Origin: Acidimicrobiales bacterium
GTDB taxonomy: Bacteria > Actinomycetota > Acidimicrobiia > Acidimicrobiales > DATDAH01
Length of the DNA: 64,000 nucleotides
Reading direction: 5' to 3'
Assembly (NCBI GenBank): GCA_016794585.1
Contig: JAEUJM010000011.1
Span: 160,302 to 224,301, forward strand
Shown: piece by piece, positions 1 through 8,379 of the stretch
Position numbering within the stretch: the first letter of the stretch is position 1
Layout of the letters: the number at the start of each line of letters is the position of its first letter
Made by a program: the position numbers and the translations under genes
The notes under the pieces: generated by a model
What the model saw: only the letters and a program-made list of their open reading frames with translations
What the model was told of the DNA's origin: nothing
Databases searched by the model: none

Positions 1-1
1 C

Positions 2-574
2 TACCACGGCGGGACCTTCGCCAGCGACGCCCCGTTCCTCGTCGAGCTGCCTGGCGTGTCCCTGGCCGTGCTCGACACCACCATCCCGCTCCACACGCCG
101 GGACGAGTCACGAGCGAGCAGCTCGAGTGGCTGGCCGACGTGGCCGCCGAGAGCGACCGTCCCGTGTTCGTGTTCGGCCACCACCACGTCTGGGACCCGA
201 CCTCGAACCACCGCCCCGACGACTACTTCGGCATCAACCCCGACGACTCCGAGCGCCTCATCGACGTGGTGGCCGCCCATCGCTCGATCGTGGCCTACTC
301 GGCCGGGCACACCCACCGGAACCGGGTGCGCCGCTTCCCCGCCACGGGCGACGTGCCGTGGGCCGAGGTGGCGTGCGTGAAGGACTTCCCGGGCACGTGG
401 GCCGAGTACCGGGTGTTCGAGGGAGGGATCCTCGCCATCCACCGGCGCATCTCGTCGCCCGAGGCACTCGCGTGGAGCGACAAGACCCGGGACATGTACG
501 ACGGCACCTACTTCGAGTACGCCTTCGGCGCCCTGGACGAGCGGTGCTACCCCATCTGGCCCCGGCGCGGGTGA
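2..574 (+). CDS. Metallophosphoesterase, C-terminal part (runs off left edge)
   Basis: The reading frame is open from the first bases of the window, so only the last 190 or so residues are present. The calcineurin-like phosphoesterase fold is recognisable from two metal-ligand motifs, GHHHVW and GHTHR, separated by about 45 residues, as in family members that hydrolyse phosphomono- or diesters with a two-metal centre. No membrane segment is visible in this part. The stop lies only four bases before the start of the next gene, so the two may be co-transcribed. Substrate cannot be inferred. A GTG at 56 is in frame but is not the true start. Confidence 0.8.
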   Translation, partial: YHGGTFASDAPFLVELPGVSLAVLDTTIPLHTPGRVTSEQLEWLADVAAESDRPVFVFGHHHVWDPTSNHRPDDYFGINPDDSERLIDVVAAHRSIVAYSAGHTHRNRVRRFPATGDVPWAEVACVKDFPGTWAEYRVFEGGILAIHRRISSPEALAWSDKTRDMYDGTYFEYAFGALDERCYPIWPRRG

Positions 575-578
575 TGAT

Positions 579-1124
579 GTGGCGATGACCGGACCGGGGC
601 GGCGCGGCCTGCGAGGGGCGAGGTGGCGGGCCGCGGTGCTTTCGGTGGTCGTCCCGGTCTCGTTGCTGGTGCTGGCCGGCTGCTCGGCCTTCGGTGACGA
701 CGAGACCACCGCCACGACCGTGCCCAACGGGGTGCGGATCGTCGACCTCGAGCCCGGCACCTGCTTCCTGGCTCCGGCCAACACCGACGTGCGCGCCGTC
801 GAGGAGGTCGACTGCGACGAGGCCCACGACGGTGAGGCCTACGCGGTCTTCGCGCTCCCGGCCGGTGCCGACGCCCCCTTCCCCGGGGGCGCCGAGGTGC
901 AGAGCCTCGCCCAGTTGGGCTGTCAGGACCGCTTCGCCGACTACGTCGGTCAGGCCTATGAGGACTCGGCCTACTACTTCTCGGCCATCGCCCCGACGCG
1001 CAAGTCGTGGGAGGACCGCGGGGACCGCCGGGTGCTCTGCTCGATCATCGCCTCCGACGGTGGCCAGTTGGAGGGGAGCGTCGCGGCCGGCGGCTCGGGC
1101 GGGGGCCAGGGGTCCGACGGCTAA
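579..1124 (+). CDS. Septum-formation-domain lipoprotein, paralogue 1
   Basis: 181 residues. A basic N-terminus and a hydrophobic stretch end in a lipobox LAGC with the acylated Cys at residue 35, so it should be a membrane-anchored lipoprotein facing outwards. The mature part has the pattern of the actinobacterial septum-formation domain: a short motif around GTCFL, then DCDEAHDGE, then Cys residues near QLGCQDRF and RRVLCS that probably form disulfides. A GTG at 579 and an ATG at 585 are both usable starts. Two further paralogues follow directly on the same strand. The role in division is known only by family name. Confidence 0.7.
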   Translation: MAMTGPGRRGLRGARWRAAVLSVVVPVSLLVLAGCSAFGDDETTATTVPNGVRIVDLEPGTCFLAPANTDVRAVEEVDCDEAHDGEAYAVFALPAGADAPFPGGAEVQSLAQLGCQDRFADYVGQAYEDSAYYFSAIAPTRKSWEDRGDRRVLCSIIASDGGQLEGSVAAGGSGGGQGSDG

Positions 1125-1191
1125 GGTCGCTCACGAAACCCAGGTGCGCGAACCGGAGCGCGTCGGGACGACACGATGGAGCGGATGGGCA

Positions 1192-1695
1192 ATGCGGACT
1201 TGGCTGAAGGCGCTCGGGGCGGTGCTGTTGGTGCTGGCACTGGCCACCTCATGCAGCAGCGACGAATCGACGGCCGACAACTCGACTCGGGACGACGAGG
1301 GCAACATCACCGAGGGCGGCGACGTCGGCATCTTCACCCTCGAGGTGGGTGACTGCTTCGATCAGCCGCCGGACGGCAACATCCTCGAGGTGGCCGCGGT
1401 GCCCTGCAGCGAGCCGCACGACACCGAGCTGTACGCCAAGTTCGACATGGAGGGCGGCGACGACGCGCCGTTCCCGGGCCAGGCCGCCGTCGAGACCGCC
1501 TCCGAGGAGTGCATCGGTGCGCTCTTCGAGGACTACGTGGGCCTCGACTACGCCAGCTCGCGCTTCCAGGCCTTCCCCATCACGCCCACCCAGGAGAGCT
1601 GGGAGAGCGAGCTGAACGACCGCGAGATCCTCTGCACCGCCAACACCGTGGACGGGACCCAGATCACGGGCTCCATCCAGGGCACCGCGGAGTAG
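1192..1695 (+). CDS. Septum-formation-domain lipoprotein, paralogue 2
   Basis: 167 residues starting at ATG 1192. The signal peptide ends in LATSC, giving a lipid-anchored Cys at residue 21. The exported domain aligns by eye with both neighbours: VGDCFDQP, then CSEPHDTE, FPGQAAV, CIGALFEDYVG and a final ILCT. The four conserved Cys residues are retained. It is the smallest and cleanest copy, with no extra N-terminal region. Tandem duplication is the obvious origin of this trio. Confidence 0.72.
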   Translation: MRTWLKALGAVLLVLALATSCSSDESTADNSTRDDEGNITEGGDVGIFTLEVGDCFDQPPDGNILEVAAVPCSEPHDTELYAKFDMEGGDDAPFPGQAAVETASEECIGALFEDYVGLDYASSRFQAFPITPTQESWESELNDREILCTANTVDGTQITGSIQGTAE

Positions 1696-1704
1696 TCGAG
1701 ACCC

Positions 1705-1729
1705 GCCGGCGCCCCGCCCGGGCGCCGGC
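1705..1729 (+). terminator. GC-rich hairpin between paralogues 2 and 3
   Basis: A perfect 10-bp inverted repeat, GCCGGCGCCC and GGGCGCCGGC, with a 5-base loop lies 10 bases after the stop of paralogue 2. There is no T tract, as is common in high-GC actinobacteria, so it could terminate, attenuate or protect the upstream message. Its role is inferred from position only. Confidence 0.45.
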
Positions 1730-1781
1730 GCCCGCCGCGCCGCAGATCGGGGCGTGGCCGTGAGGGCCGAGAGGAGCACCC

Positions 1782-2828
1782 ATGTCCGACACCCCACCGC
1801 CGCCGGACGGCACGCCCGCGGAGGGCGCGGCGCCCGAGCCCCCGGCCCCGCTCCCCGATCCCGGTGAGACCGTGACCGGCCCGTTGCCGCAGTACCCGAC
1901 CCCCGAGCCGACCCCGCCGCCGGCGGCCACGCCGCCACCCGCGCCGACTCCTCCTCCCGCCGCGGACTACCCGCCCACGGCGCCACAGCCCGAGTACCCC
2001 GCCGCGGCCCCGTACCCGCCGGCGCAGGCGCCGGCAGCGGGCTACCCCCCGGCCGCGCCCGGCCAGCCCGGCGCCTACCCGCCCGGCGGCGTCGCCGCAC
2101 CCGCCGCCGCCCCGGGCTACCCGCCGCAGGGCCCGCCGCCCACCGAGGCCGGCTGGGGCGCCGGCGGTGGTGGGGTACCGCCCTATGGGGCACCGCCGCC
2201 GTCCGGGGGTGGAGGCAAGAAGGCGCTGTTCATCGTGCTGGGGGTCATCGGCGCGCTGCTCGCGCTCGTGATCGTGGGCGTCATCATCACCGCGGTCCTC
2301 GCCGGCGACGACGACGCCCCGTCGGTGGACCGCACCACCCTCGCCACCTCGGCGACCACCGCGCCCGACTTCGAGCCGGGCAGCACCACCACCGAGGCCG
2401 CCCAGCCCGGCGACAGCGCGCTCACCACCACCACCGGAGGTGGCAACAGCACGTCGATCAACGTCTTCGACCTGGCGGTGGGCGACTGCTTCGACGTGCC
2501 CACCAGCGGCAACATCACCAACGTCGACGGGATCGACTGCGACGAACCCCACGACAACGAGGTGTTCGCCATCTTCGAGATCGCCGGCGGCCCCAACGCC
2601 CCGTTCCCGGGGGTGGCGGCCATCAGCAGCCAGGCGCAGGACCAGTGCACCGGGGCGCTCTTCACCGACTACGTGGGCGTGCCCTTCGCTCAGTCGGAGT
2701 TCAACGCCACCTCCATCAACCCCACCGAGCAGACGTGGAACCAGCTCGACGACCGCGAGGTGATCTGCGTGGCCACCAGCGGCGACTCCTCGCCCCTCAC
2801 CTCGTCGGTGCAGGGCGCCAACCGCTGA
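1782..2828 (+). CDS. Proline-rich membrane-anchored septum-formation-domain protein, paralogue 3
   Basis: 348 residues. Residues 1-140 are a Pro/Ala/Tyr/Gly-rich, probably disordered cytoplasmic region with repeated YPP and YPAA units. One transmembrane helix at about 147-171 follows a Gly-Gly-Lys-Lys stretch. A Thr-rich linker then leads to an extracytoplasmic septum-formation domain from about residue 225 (VGDCFDVP, DCDEPHDNE, FPGVAAI, CTGALFTDYVG, VICV). Actinobacterial envelope proteins often pair a proline-rich cytoplasmic tail with such a helix. The domain is closest to paralogue 2. The start is the ATG at 1782, behind GAGAGGAG. Confidence 0.75.
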   Translation: MSDTPPPPDGTPAEGAAPEPPAPLPDPGETVTGPLPQYPTPEPTPPPAATPPPAPTPPPAADYPPTAPQPEYPAAAPYPPAQAPAAGYPPAAPGQPGAYPPGGVAAPAAAPGYPPQGPPPTEAGWGAGGGGVPPYGAPPPSGGGGKKALFIVLGVIGALLALVIVGVIITAVLAGDDDAPSVDRTTLATSATTAPDFEPGSTTTEAAQPGDSALTTTTGGGNSTSINVFDLAVGDCFDVPTSGNITNVDGIDCDEPHDNEVFAIFEIAGGPNAPFPGVAAISSQAQDQCTGALFTDYVGVPFAQSEFNATSINPTEQTWNQLDDREVICVATSGDSSPLTSSVQGANR

Positions 2829-2841
2829 CCGGCCCGCCTTC

Positions 2842-4026
2842 GTGACCGCCGACGTGCACGACGGGGGCGTCGCCCCCGACGGGCCGTCGCCGGGCGCCTC
2901 CTCACCGGGACCGCTGGCCGACCTTCGGGTGGTCGACGTCTCCACCGTCGTGGCCGGGCCCGGGTGCGCCCGCTACCTGGCCGACTTCGGGGCCGACGTC
3001 ATCAAGGTCGAGCGGCCCGACGGCGGCGACACCACGCGCACCATGGGGTGGGTCGACCCTCGCGACGGCGTCACCCTCTGGTGGAAGCTCGAGGGTCGGG
3101 GCAAGCGCAGCGTGGCCCTCGACCTGAAGTCCGACGAGGGGCGCGAGGCCTTCCTCGCCCTGTGCGACACCGCCGACGTGCTCGTGGAGAACTTCCGCCC
3201 CGGCACCCTCGAGCGCCTCGGCCTCGGCCCCGACGTCCTGCTGGCCCGTCGCCCCTCGCTGGTCGTCACCCGGGTGACGGGCTTCGGCCAGGACGGCCCC
3301 TACGCCGGGCGCCCCGGCTTCGCCACGATGGCCGAGGCGATGTCGGGCTTCGCCGCCATCAACGGCGAGGCCGACGGCGGGCCGGTCCTGCCGCCCATCG
3401 CCCTCACCGACGAGATCACCGGCCTGGTGGCCGCGTTCGCCACCATGGTGGCGGTGCACTCGGGCGTCGGCCAGGTGGTCGACGTCAACCTGCTCGAGTC
3501 CATGTTCCAGATCATGGGGCCGCTCATCTCGGGCTACCTGCTGCGCGGCGAGCTGCAGCCCCGGCTGGGCTCGGGCATCCCCTACTCGGTGCCCCGCAAC
3601 GTCTACCGGACCGCCGACGACCGCTGGGTGGCGGTGTCGACGTCGGCCGAGTCGGTGGCCCAGCGGGTGCTCGACCTGCTCGGCGTGCAGGGGGACCCCC
3701 GCTTCGGGTCGTTCGCCGACCGCGCCGCCCACCGGATCGAGCTCGACGAGCTGATGACGGCGTGGATCGCCGAGCGATCGCTCGCCGACGTGCTCGCCGC
3801 CTTCGAGGCGGCCAACGCCGCAGCGGCGCCCATCTTCGACATGGCCGACATCGCCGCCGACCCGCACTACGCGGCGCGCGGCGCCGTGGTCGAGGTGGAC
3901 GGGGTGCCCATGCAGGGCCTGGTGGCCCGCCTGTCGGCGACGCCCGGTGCCATCCGCTGGGCCGGCCGTCCCCTCGGCGCCGACACCGAAGCGGTGCTCT
4001 CCGAGCTCGACGCCGAGCACGGCTGA
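2842..4026 (+). CDS. CoA transferase family III (CaiB/BaiF type)
   Basis: 394 residues from GTG 2842. The family pattern begins with LADLRVVDVSTVVAGPGCAR and YLADFGADVIKVERPDGGD, continues through LVENFRPGTLERLGLG and VTRVTGFGQDGPYAGRPGF, and ends near the C-terminus with the usual APIFDMADI. Family III enzymes move CoA between acyl-CoA and a free acid through an aspartyl-CoA thioester. The length matches the family norm of about 400. The acid substrate is not readable from sequence. It starts 13 bases after the previous stop, but the functions seem unrelated. Confidence 0.88.
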   Translation: MTADVHDGGVAPDGPSPGASSPGPLADLRVVDVSTVVAGPGCARYLADFGADVIKVERPDGGDTTRTMGWVDPRDGVTLWWKLEGRGKRSVALDLKSDEGREAFLALCDTADVLVENFRPGTLERLGLGPDVLLARRPSLVVTRVTGFGQDGPYAGRPGFATMAEAMSGFAAINGEADGGPVLPPIALTDEITGLVAAFATMVAVHSGVGQVVDVNLLESMFQIMGPLISGYLLRGELQPRLGSGIPYSVPRNVYRTADDRWVAVSTSAESVAQRVLDLLGVQGDPRFGSFADRAAHRIELDELMTAWIAERSLADVLAAFEAANAAAAPIFDMADIAADPHYAARGAVVEVDGVPMQGLVARLSATPGAIRWAGRPLGADTEAVLSELDAEHG

Positions 4027-4081
4027 GCGCCCTCGGGGCGGGCCCGGAGCGCCACCTCCGATCGATCACTACGGTTGGCCC

Positions 4082-5737
4082 ATGGGGGCGAGCGGACGTT
4101 CGGTGGTCGACGTCCCGCGCCGCGTGCGCGGCAAGGTCGGTGTGCTCCGCCGGGATGCGCAGCGTCGACGCCTGGGCACCCCGTGCCTCGCTCCGTACGC
4201 CAACCTCTACCTCGGGCCCCAGGGGGAGGTGCGAGCCTGCTGCGTGCAGTCCCAATACCTGGGGAACATCCGGGTGCAGCGCCTCCCCGAGATCTGGAAC
4301 GGGGTGCAACAGCTCGAGCTCCGTCGTCACCTCGGCGAGCAGGACTACTCGTACGGGTGCGGGTTCTGCGGGTGGCAGGACGAGCGCGGCATCGGTACCT
4401 ACGCGCGCTACTACGACGTGCTCGACGTGCGCGCGCCCGCCCCGGCGTTCCCCATCCGGATGGAGTTCGCCCTCACCAACGCCTGCAACCTGCAGTGCAC
4501 GATGTGCAGCGGCGAGAACTCGTCGGCCATCCGAATCCACCGTGAGGGACGCTCGGCGTCGCCGAGGTCGTACGGCGACCGGTTCTTCGAGGATCTCGAG
4601 GCGTTCATCCCGCACCTGCGTCACGCCAACTTCGTCGGCGGCGAGCCTTTCCTGGGGCCCGAGAACTACCGGGTGTGGGACCTGCTGGCCCGCCACGGCG
4701 GCCCGGCGGCCATCGACATCACCACGAACGCCACCCAGTGGGACCCCCGGGTGGAGGAGGTGCTGCGGACCCTGCGCCCCGCCGTGCAGGTGTCGATCGA
4801 CGGGACCACCCCTGCCACCTTCGAGTCCATCCGCCAGGGGTCCGACTTCCACGAGGTGATGGCCAACGTCGAGCGCTTCCTCGGGCATGCCCGTGAGGTG
4901 GGGACGCGGGTCGACATCTCGCACTGCCTCATGCCCCAGAACCACCACGAGTTCGGTGACCTCCTCCTGTACGCCGAGGCCCGGGGCATGAAGGTGCACG
5001 TCGGGGTCGTCACCACGCCGGCCGACCATTCCATGGAGCGCCTGGATGCCAGCGAGCTGGCGACGGTGCTCGCGTCGCTGCGCGCCCAGGCCGAACGGGT
5101 GCTCCCGCAGCTCCGAGGGCACAACGCGTCCGCGTTGGTGCAGCAGGTCGACCGGGTGCGGACCTGGGTCGAGCAGCGCGACGAGCAGGAGCCGGCGGAG
5201 ACGATCGAGTACGAGCAGGTGCTCGGCTTCCCCCGACGGGCACGGTCGGGAGGCGACCGGGTGGTGGTCGGTGCCCGCCTCGAGGAGCCCGCGAACCCCG
5301 GTGTCGACCTCGACGCGTTGCTCGGTCGGCGCCTGGACCGCGCCAGCCGGGTGCTCGAGGTCGGCCCGAACGACATCATCCGCGACTGCTCACCGGAGGC
5401 GGCCGACTGGTTGGGCGTCGAGCGGGCGAGCGTCATCGGCATCCATGTCGACCGGCTCGACGATGCGCTCGCTCGGCGATTCGGGACCCTGACACCCGAG
5501 CCCGAGCTCGATGCCGAGCTCGATGCCGATGCCGAAGGGCTCGGGGCGACCGGCGAGGTCGTGGAGCGGACGTACACGGCTACCACGGGCATCGCCGCCG
5601 CCGACACCGACGTCGACGGGCCGGACTCGGTGCCGCGCGCCGAGCTGTGCCGCGTCCGCACGGTGTCCGCCGCGGTGCGCGACCGTTCCGGGTGGATCGT
5701 CCACGTCGTGCTCGCGATCGGCCACCCCGCCCGCTGA
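4082..5737 (+). CDS. Twitch-domain radical SAM protein with C-terminal PAS-like domain
   Basis: 551 residues from ATG 4082. An N-terminal auxiliary iron-sulfur region comes first, with Cys at about residue 35, CC near 52 and CGFC near 98. The radical SAM core follows, with the CX3CX2C motif in CNLQCTMC near residue 137, then FVGGEPFLG and VQVSIDG. Having the auxiliary cluster before the core is the arrangement of the N-terminal-twitch radical SAM family. Residues 415-475 look like a PAS fold (NDIIRDCSPEAADWLGVER), followed by an acidic linker. The substrate is unknown; the PAS end suggests sensing or partner binding. No small precursor peptide gene was seen beside it. Confidence 0.8.
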   Translation: MGASGRSVVDVPRRVRGKVGVLRRDAQRRRLGTPCLAPYANLYLGPQGEVRACCVQSQYLGNIRVQRLPEIWNGVQQLELRRHLGEQDYSYGCGFCGWQDERGIGTYARYYDVLDVRAPAPAFPIRMEFALTNACNLQCTMCSGENSSAIRIHREGRSASPRSYGDRFFEDLEAFIPHLRHANFVGGEPFLGPENYRVWDLLARHGGPAAIDITTNATQWDPRVEEVLRTLRPAVQVSIDGTTPATFESIRQGSDFHEVMANVERFLGHAREVGTRVDISHCLMPQNHHEFGDLLLYAEARGMKVHVGVVTTPADHSMERLDASELATVLASLRAQAERVLPQLRGHNASALVQQVDRVRTWVEQRDEQEPAETIEYEQVLGFPRRARSGGDRVVVGARLEEPANPGVDLDALLGRRLDRASRVLEVGPNDIIRDCSPEAADWLGVERASVIGIHVDRLDDALARRFGTLTPEPELDAELDADAEGLGATGEVVERTYTATTGIAAADTDVDGPDSVPRAELCRVRTVSAAVRDRSGWIVHVVLAIGHPAR

Positions 5738-5821
5738 GTACGACGCGCGCGGTCGCGGCGACCCGCCGCTCCCGTGTTTCCCGTGGTTCCGGCGTGTCGG
5801 CGTGTCGGCGTGCCGCCGGGC

Positions 5822-6220
5822 TCAGCTGGCGAAGAGGCGGGCGGTCAGGTCGGTGTCCTCGGTGCCGCGGTAGCGGGCCACCTTGTCGCCCTCGAAGTGC
5901 CACCAGTGGTGGAGCGCCATGGTCCCGGAGCGCCCGGTCGACTTCACCGTGACCCCGAAGCGGATGATGGCCATGACGTCTTCGGGGCCCTCGACCATGG
6001 CCAGCGGCGTGAACTCGGTGACGTCGACCGCCTCGGCCAGCGCCCGGAAGAACCCGGGGACCTCGTCCTTGCCCTCGTACTGACCCCACCAGGGGGCGAC
6101 GGTGCCCGAGGCCTCGGGCGCCCAGTCCACGTCGTCGGTGAGGTGGGTGAGGATCGTCCCCACATCCCCCTCCGCGAAGGCCTGGTAGATGGCGGCGACG
6201 ACGTCGCTCTTGGTCCTCAT
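5822..6220 (-). CDS. NTF2-like/SnoaL-like protein
   Basis: 132 residues. The pattern fits the SnoaL-like half of the NTF2 superfamily: an N-terminal helix DVVAAIYQAFAEGDVGTIL, then LTDDVDWAPEASG, a central GKDEVPGFFRALAE, and strands ending HHWWHFEGDKVARYRG. These cone-shaped folds act as small enzymes (isomerases, hydrolases, cyclases) or binding modules. The specific reaction cannot be told. It lies downstream of, and on the same strand as, the TetR gene with a 96-base gap, so the regulator may control it. Confidence 0.75.
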   Translation of the reverse strand: MRTKSDVVAAIYQAFAEGDVGTILTHLTDDVDWAPEASGTVAPWWGQYEGKDEVPGFFRALAEAVDVTEFTPLAMVEGPEDVMAIIRFGVTVKSTGRSGTMALHHWWHFEGDKVARYRGTEDTDLTARLFAS

Positions 6221-6316
6221 GATCTGCTCCTGGTTCGCCCGGATCGTTCGGGCGCATTCGCCGCTGCCCTCCCGCCCGGATCACCGGGCGGCGCAGTTGT
6301 CGAGCGGCCGTCGGTC

Positions 6317-6943
6317 TCAGGTGCCGTGGCGGGTGAGGAACTCGTCGACCATGGTGTCGATGCGCTCGTCGGAAAGGCGCTCGCCGAGGAAGAAGCGACG
6401 GAAGAAGACCGGGGCCACGAAGTCGATGGCCACCTCGTCGACGTCGAGTTCGGCCCGGAGCTCGCCCCGCTCGACGCCCCGGGTGAGGATGTCCCGTAGC
6501 GGCCCGAGGCGACGCTCGATGCGGGCGCGGCGCAGGTCGGCGAACGTGCGGTCGCCCTCCGAGCGCGCCACCAGCTCGGTCATGCCGGCGTGCTCGCGGC
6601 GGCGGCCGACGCCGGTGCGGAGCTGGTCGAGGTAGAGGTGCAGGTCGCCCCGTACCTCGCCCGTGTCGGGGCCGACCGGCGCCGTGCCCGTGTCGCTGAG
6701 GACGGCGGCCAGGAGGGCCTCGTGGTCGGGCCAGTGGCGGTAGATGGTGGTGCGGGCGATCCCGGTGGCCTCGCCGATGCGCAGGTGGGTGACGGCGTCA
6801 GGGCCCTCGGCGTCGAGCAGGTCCCGCCCGGCCTTCAGCACGGCCTCCCGCGTCCGGGTGACGCGAGGGTCGTCGCCGGCTTCGCCCTCACGGCGGCGGC
6901 GGCGGTGGGGACCACCGTGGGGTCCTCGTCGGTGCGGGGGCAT
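6317..6943 (-). CDS. TetR/AcrR family transcriptional regulator
   Basis: 208 residues. After a basic N-terminal tail of about 25 residues comes a TetR helix-turn-helix: TREAVLKAGRDLLDAEG, then IGEATGIARTTIYRHW. The remainder is a helical ligand-binding domain. The basic tail may be an over-extended start; a later in-frame start near the VTRTREAV segment is possible. The divergent intergenic region carries several short perfect palindromes of the kind TetR proteins bind, so autoregulation and control of the His-rich gene on the other side are likely. Confidence 0.88.
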   Translation of the reverse strand: MPPHRRGPHGGPHRRRRREGEAGDDPRVTRTREAVLKAGRDLLDAEGPDAVTHLRIGEATGIARTTIYRHWPDHEALLAAVLSDTGTAPVGPDTGEVRGDLHLYLDQLRTGVGRRREHAGMTELVARSEGDRTFADLRRARIERRLGPLRDILTRGVERGELRAELDVDEVAIDFVAPVFFRRFFLGERLSDERIDTMVDEFLTRHGT

Positions 6944-6976
6944 GGGTCTCGATCCGGGTCAGGTCAAGAAGTACGA

Positions 6977-7039
6977 AACACTGTGTTGCGTTTCTCTGCG
7001 CATCACTGTACAACAGTCTGTAGCGCAACAACGTGTTGC
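6977..7039. promoter_or_regulatory. Cluster of palindromic operators in the TetR intergenic region
   Basis: Three separate inverted repeats lie in 63 bases: AACAC-T-GTGTT at 6977-6987, ACTGT-ACA-ACAGT at 7005-7017 and GCAACA-ACG-TGTTGC at 7025-7039. The core tGTTg/cAACa is shared between sites. The surroundings are noticeably A/T-richer than both flanking genes. The position between divergent genes, one encoding a TetR protein, makes these its probable binding sites. Confidence 0.7.
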
Positions 7040-7063
7040 ACAGTTTGAACGAAGGAGGAGCCC

Positions 7064-7423
7064 ATGTCGGCTCAAACCAAGCAGCGAGGCCCCGGCGGGC
7101 GCCGGATCGAGATGATGCGCCGCCGCCTCGACCTCACCGACGAGCAGGCCGAGACCCTGCGCGAGCGCCTCGGCGAGCACCGCCGCCAGGCGGTCGAGAT
7201 CATCCGGGACGTGCTCGACGACGAGCAGCGGGCGCGTTTCGACGCCCACCTCGAGCGCCGGCGCAACCGGGGACGGGGTCGAGGCCGAGGTCCCGGACGG
7301 GGCCATGGCCACCACGGTCACGGTCACGGTCAGCACGGCGAAGGCGGGACAGCGGCGGAGGCCACCAGCCCCGACGTGCCCGATGCCCCGGAGGCGGACG
7401 TCACGCCCACCGACTCCGACTGA
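7064..7423 (+). CDS. Small Spy/CpxP-like helical protein with His/Gly-rich tail
   Basis: 119 residues behind a strong AAGGAGGAG ribosome site at 7052-7060. Residues 15-65 are helical with an LTDEQAETLRERL segment and a second DEQRARFDAHLERR segment, resembling the LTxxQ repeats of the Spy/CpxP family. No signal peptide is present, so unlike Spy it should be cytoplasmic. Residues 68-95 are Arg/Gly then His/Gly rich (GHGHHGHGHGQHG), a likely metal-binding tail. It is divergent from the TetR gene and preceded by its presumed operators. A metal or stress link is an inference. Confidence 0.6.
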   Translation: MSAQTKQRGPGGRRIEMMRRRLDLTDEQAETLRERLGEHRRQAVEIIRDVLDDEQRARFDAHLERRRNRGRGRGRGPGRGHGHHGHGHGQHGEGGTAAEATSPDVPDAPEADVTPTDSD

Positions 7424-7440
7424 TCACGCAGGTCACCCCC

Positions 7441-7479
7441 GGACGGCCCGGGCCTGCTGCGGCAGCGCCCGGGCCGTCC
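7441..7479. terminator. Long GC hairpin between convergent genes
   Basis: A perfect 13-bp stem (GGACGGCCCGGGC with its complement at 7467-7479) encloses a second 5-bp stem, GCTGC-G-GCAGC. It sits 18 bases after the stop of the His-rich protein, between convergent genes, with no T tract. A bidirectional terminator is the natural reading. Confidence 0.7.
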
Positions 7480-7579
7480 CGCGTCCGGACCGTGGGGAGC
7501 GTCCGCCCCCGCCGATGGCGTCGCCGCCGGTGCAGGCCGGGTGGTCGGGCGGCGTGTCGACCCAGCGGTGTCCGGCCGG

Positions 7580-8362
7580 TCAGCCGGCGCCGGGACTGAT
7601 GACGAGGCGGTAGCCCCCGTCGATGGCGTCCTGGGTGAGCAGGTCGGCGTGGCGCTCGGCGAACGCGCCGGAGGCCAGGTCCTGCGCGAGGCGCTCGACG
7701 CCGGCGGCCACCACGTCGTCGGGCAGGCGAGCGAGCCCGGAGATGGCGGCCCGCACGCCGGGGTCGAGGTAGGCCTCGGGTCGGCACCACCAGGCGTGCA
7801 TGAACCCGTCGGTGCAGTCGCGGGGGACCGGCACCACCTCGACGGTGCCGCCGCCGAGGGCGTCGGCCAGCGCGGTGGGCGCGGGCAGGTCGACGTCGAA
7901 CTGGAGCATCTCGGGGAAGTAGTCGGTGACCAGCCACTGGCGGCCGTGCACCTCGAAGTCGAAGGTGAAGACCACCACCGGCCCGGTCGTGACCCGGCGC
8001 ACCTCGGCCAGCCCGGCATCGATGTCGGGCCAGTGGTGGACGGTGAGCAGGGCGGTGGCCGCGTCGAAGGTGCCGTCCGGGAAGGGAAGGGCGCCGCCGA
8101 CCGCCCGGACCACCTGGGTGGTGGGGGGCGCCGCCGGGCGCTGGCGGATCATCTCGGGCGACGGCTCGACCGCGGTGATCCGCCGGTCGTCGGGCTCGTA
8201 GGAGCCCGTCCCGGCGCCGACGTTGAGCAGGTGGGGCCGCTCGGCCGGCGACCCGAGGTGGCCGTGGATCTGGGCGGCGACCCGCGGGTCGGGTCGGCGC
8301 TTGGCCGAGTACCCGACGCCGATGGCGTCGTACAGCGGGTCCGCTCCTCCGGGCGGGGTCAT
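7580..8362 (-). CDS. Class I SAM-dependent methyltransferase
   Basis: 260 residues from ATG 8362. Motif I is LNVGAGTGSYEP near residue 47, followed by an acidic motif II in ITAVEPSPEMI and a post-motif region ALPFPDGTFDAATALLTVHHW, the pattern of the ubiE/Methyltransf_11 group. Such enzymes methylate small molecules. A Trp/Cys-containing C-terminal half (GFMHAWWCRPEAY) is typical of a subgroup in actinobacteria. The rhamnosidase gene ends 17 bases upstream on the same strand, so the two may share a transcript. Confidence 0.82.
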   Translation of the reverse strand: MTPPGGADPLYDAIGVGYSAKRRPDPRVAAQIHGHLGSPAERPHLLNVGAGTGSYEPDDRRITAVEPSPEMIRQRPAAPPTTQVVRAVGGALPFPDGTFDAATALLTVHHWPDIDAGLAEVRRVTTGPVVVFTFDFEVHGRQWLVTDYFPEMLQFDVDLPAPTALADALGGGTVEVVPVPRDCTDGFMHAWWCRPEAYLDPGVRAAISGLARLPDDVVAAGVERLAQDLASGAFAERHADLLTQDAIDGGYRLVISPGAG

Positions 8363-8379
8363 CGGCGGGTCGTCGCCTC

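Noticed and set aside
3524..5122. Long minus-strand frame opposite the CoA transferase and radical SAM genes
   Set aside because: Composition is His/Arg/Gly-rich shadow; both plus-strand genes have family motifs there.
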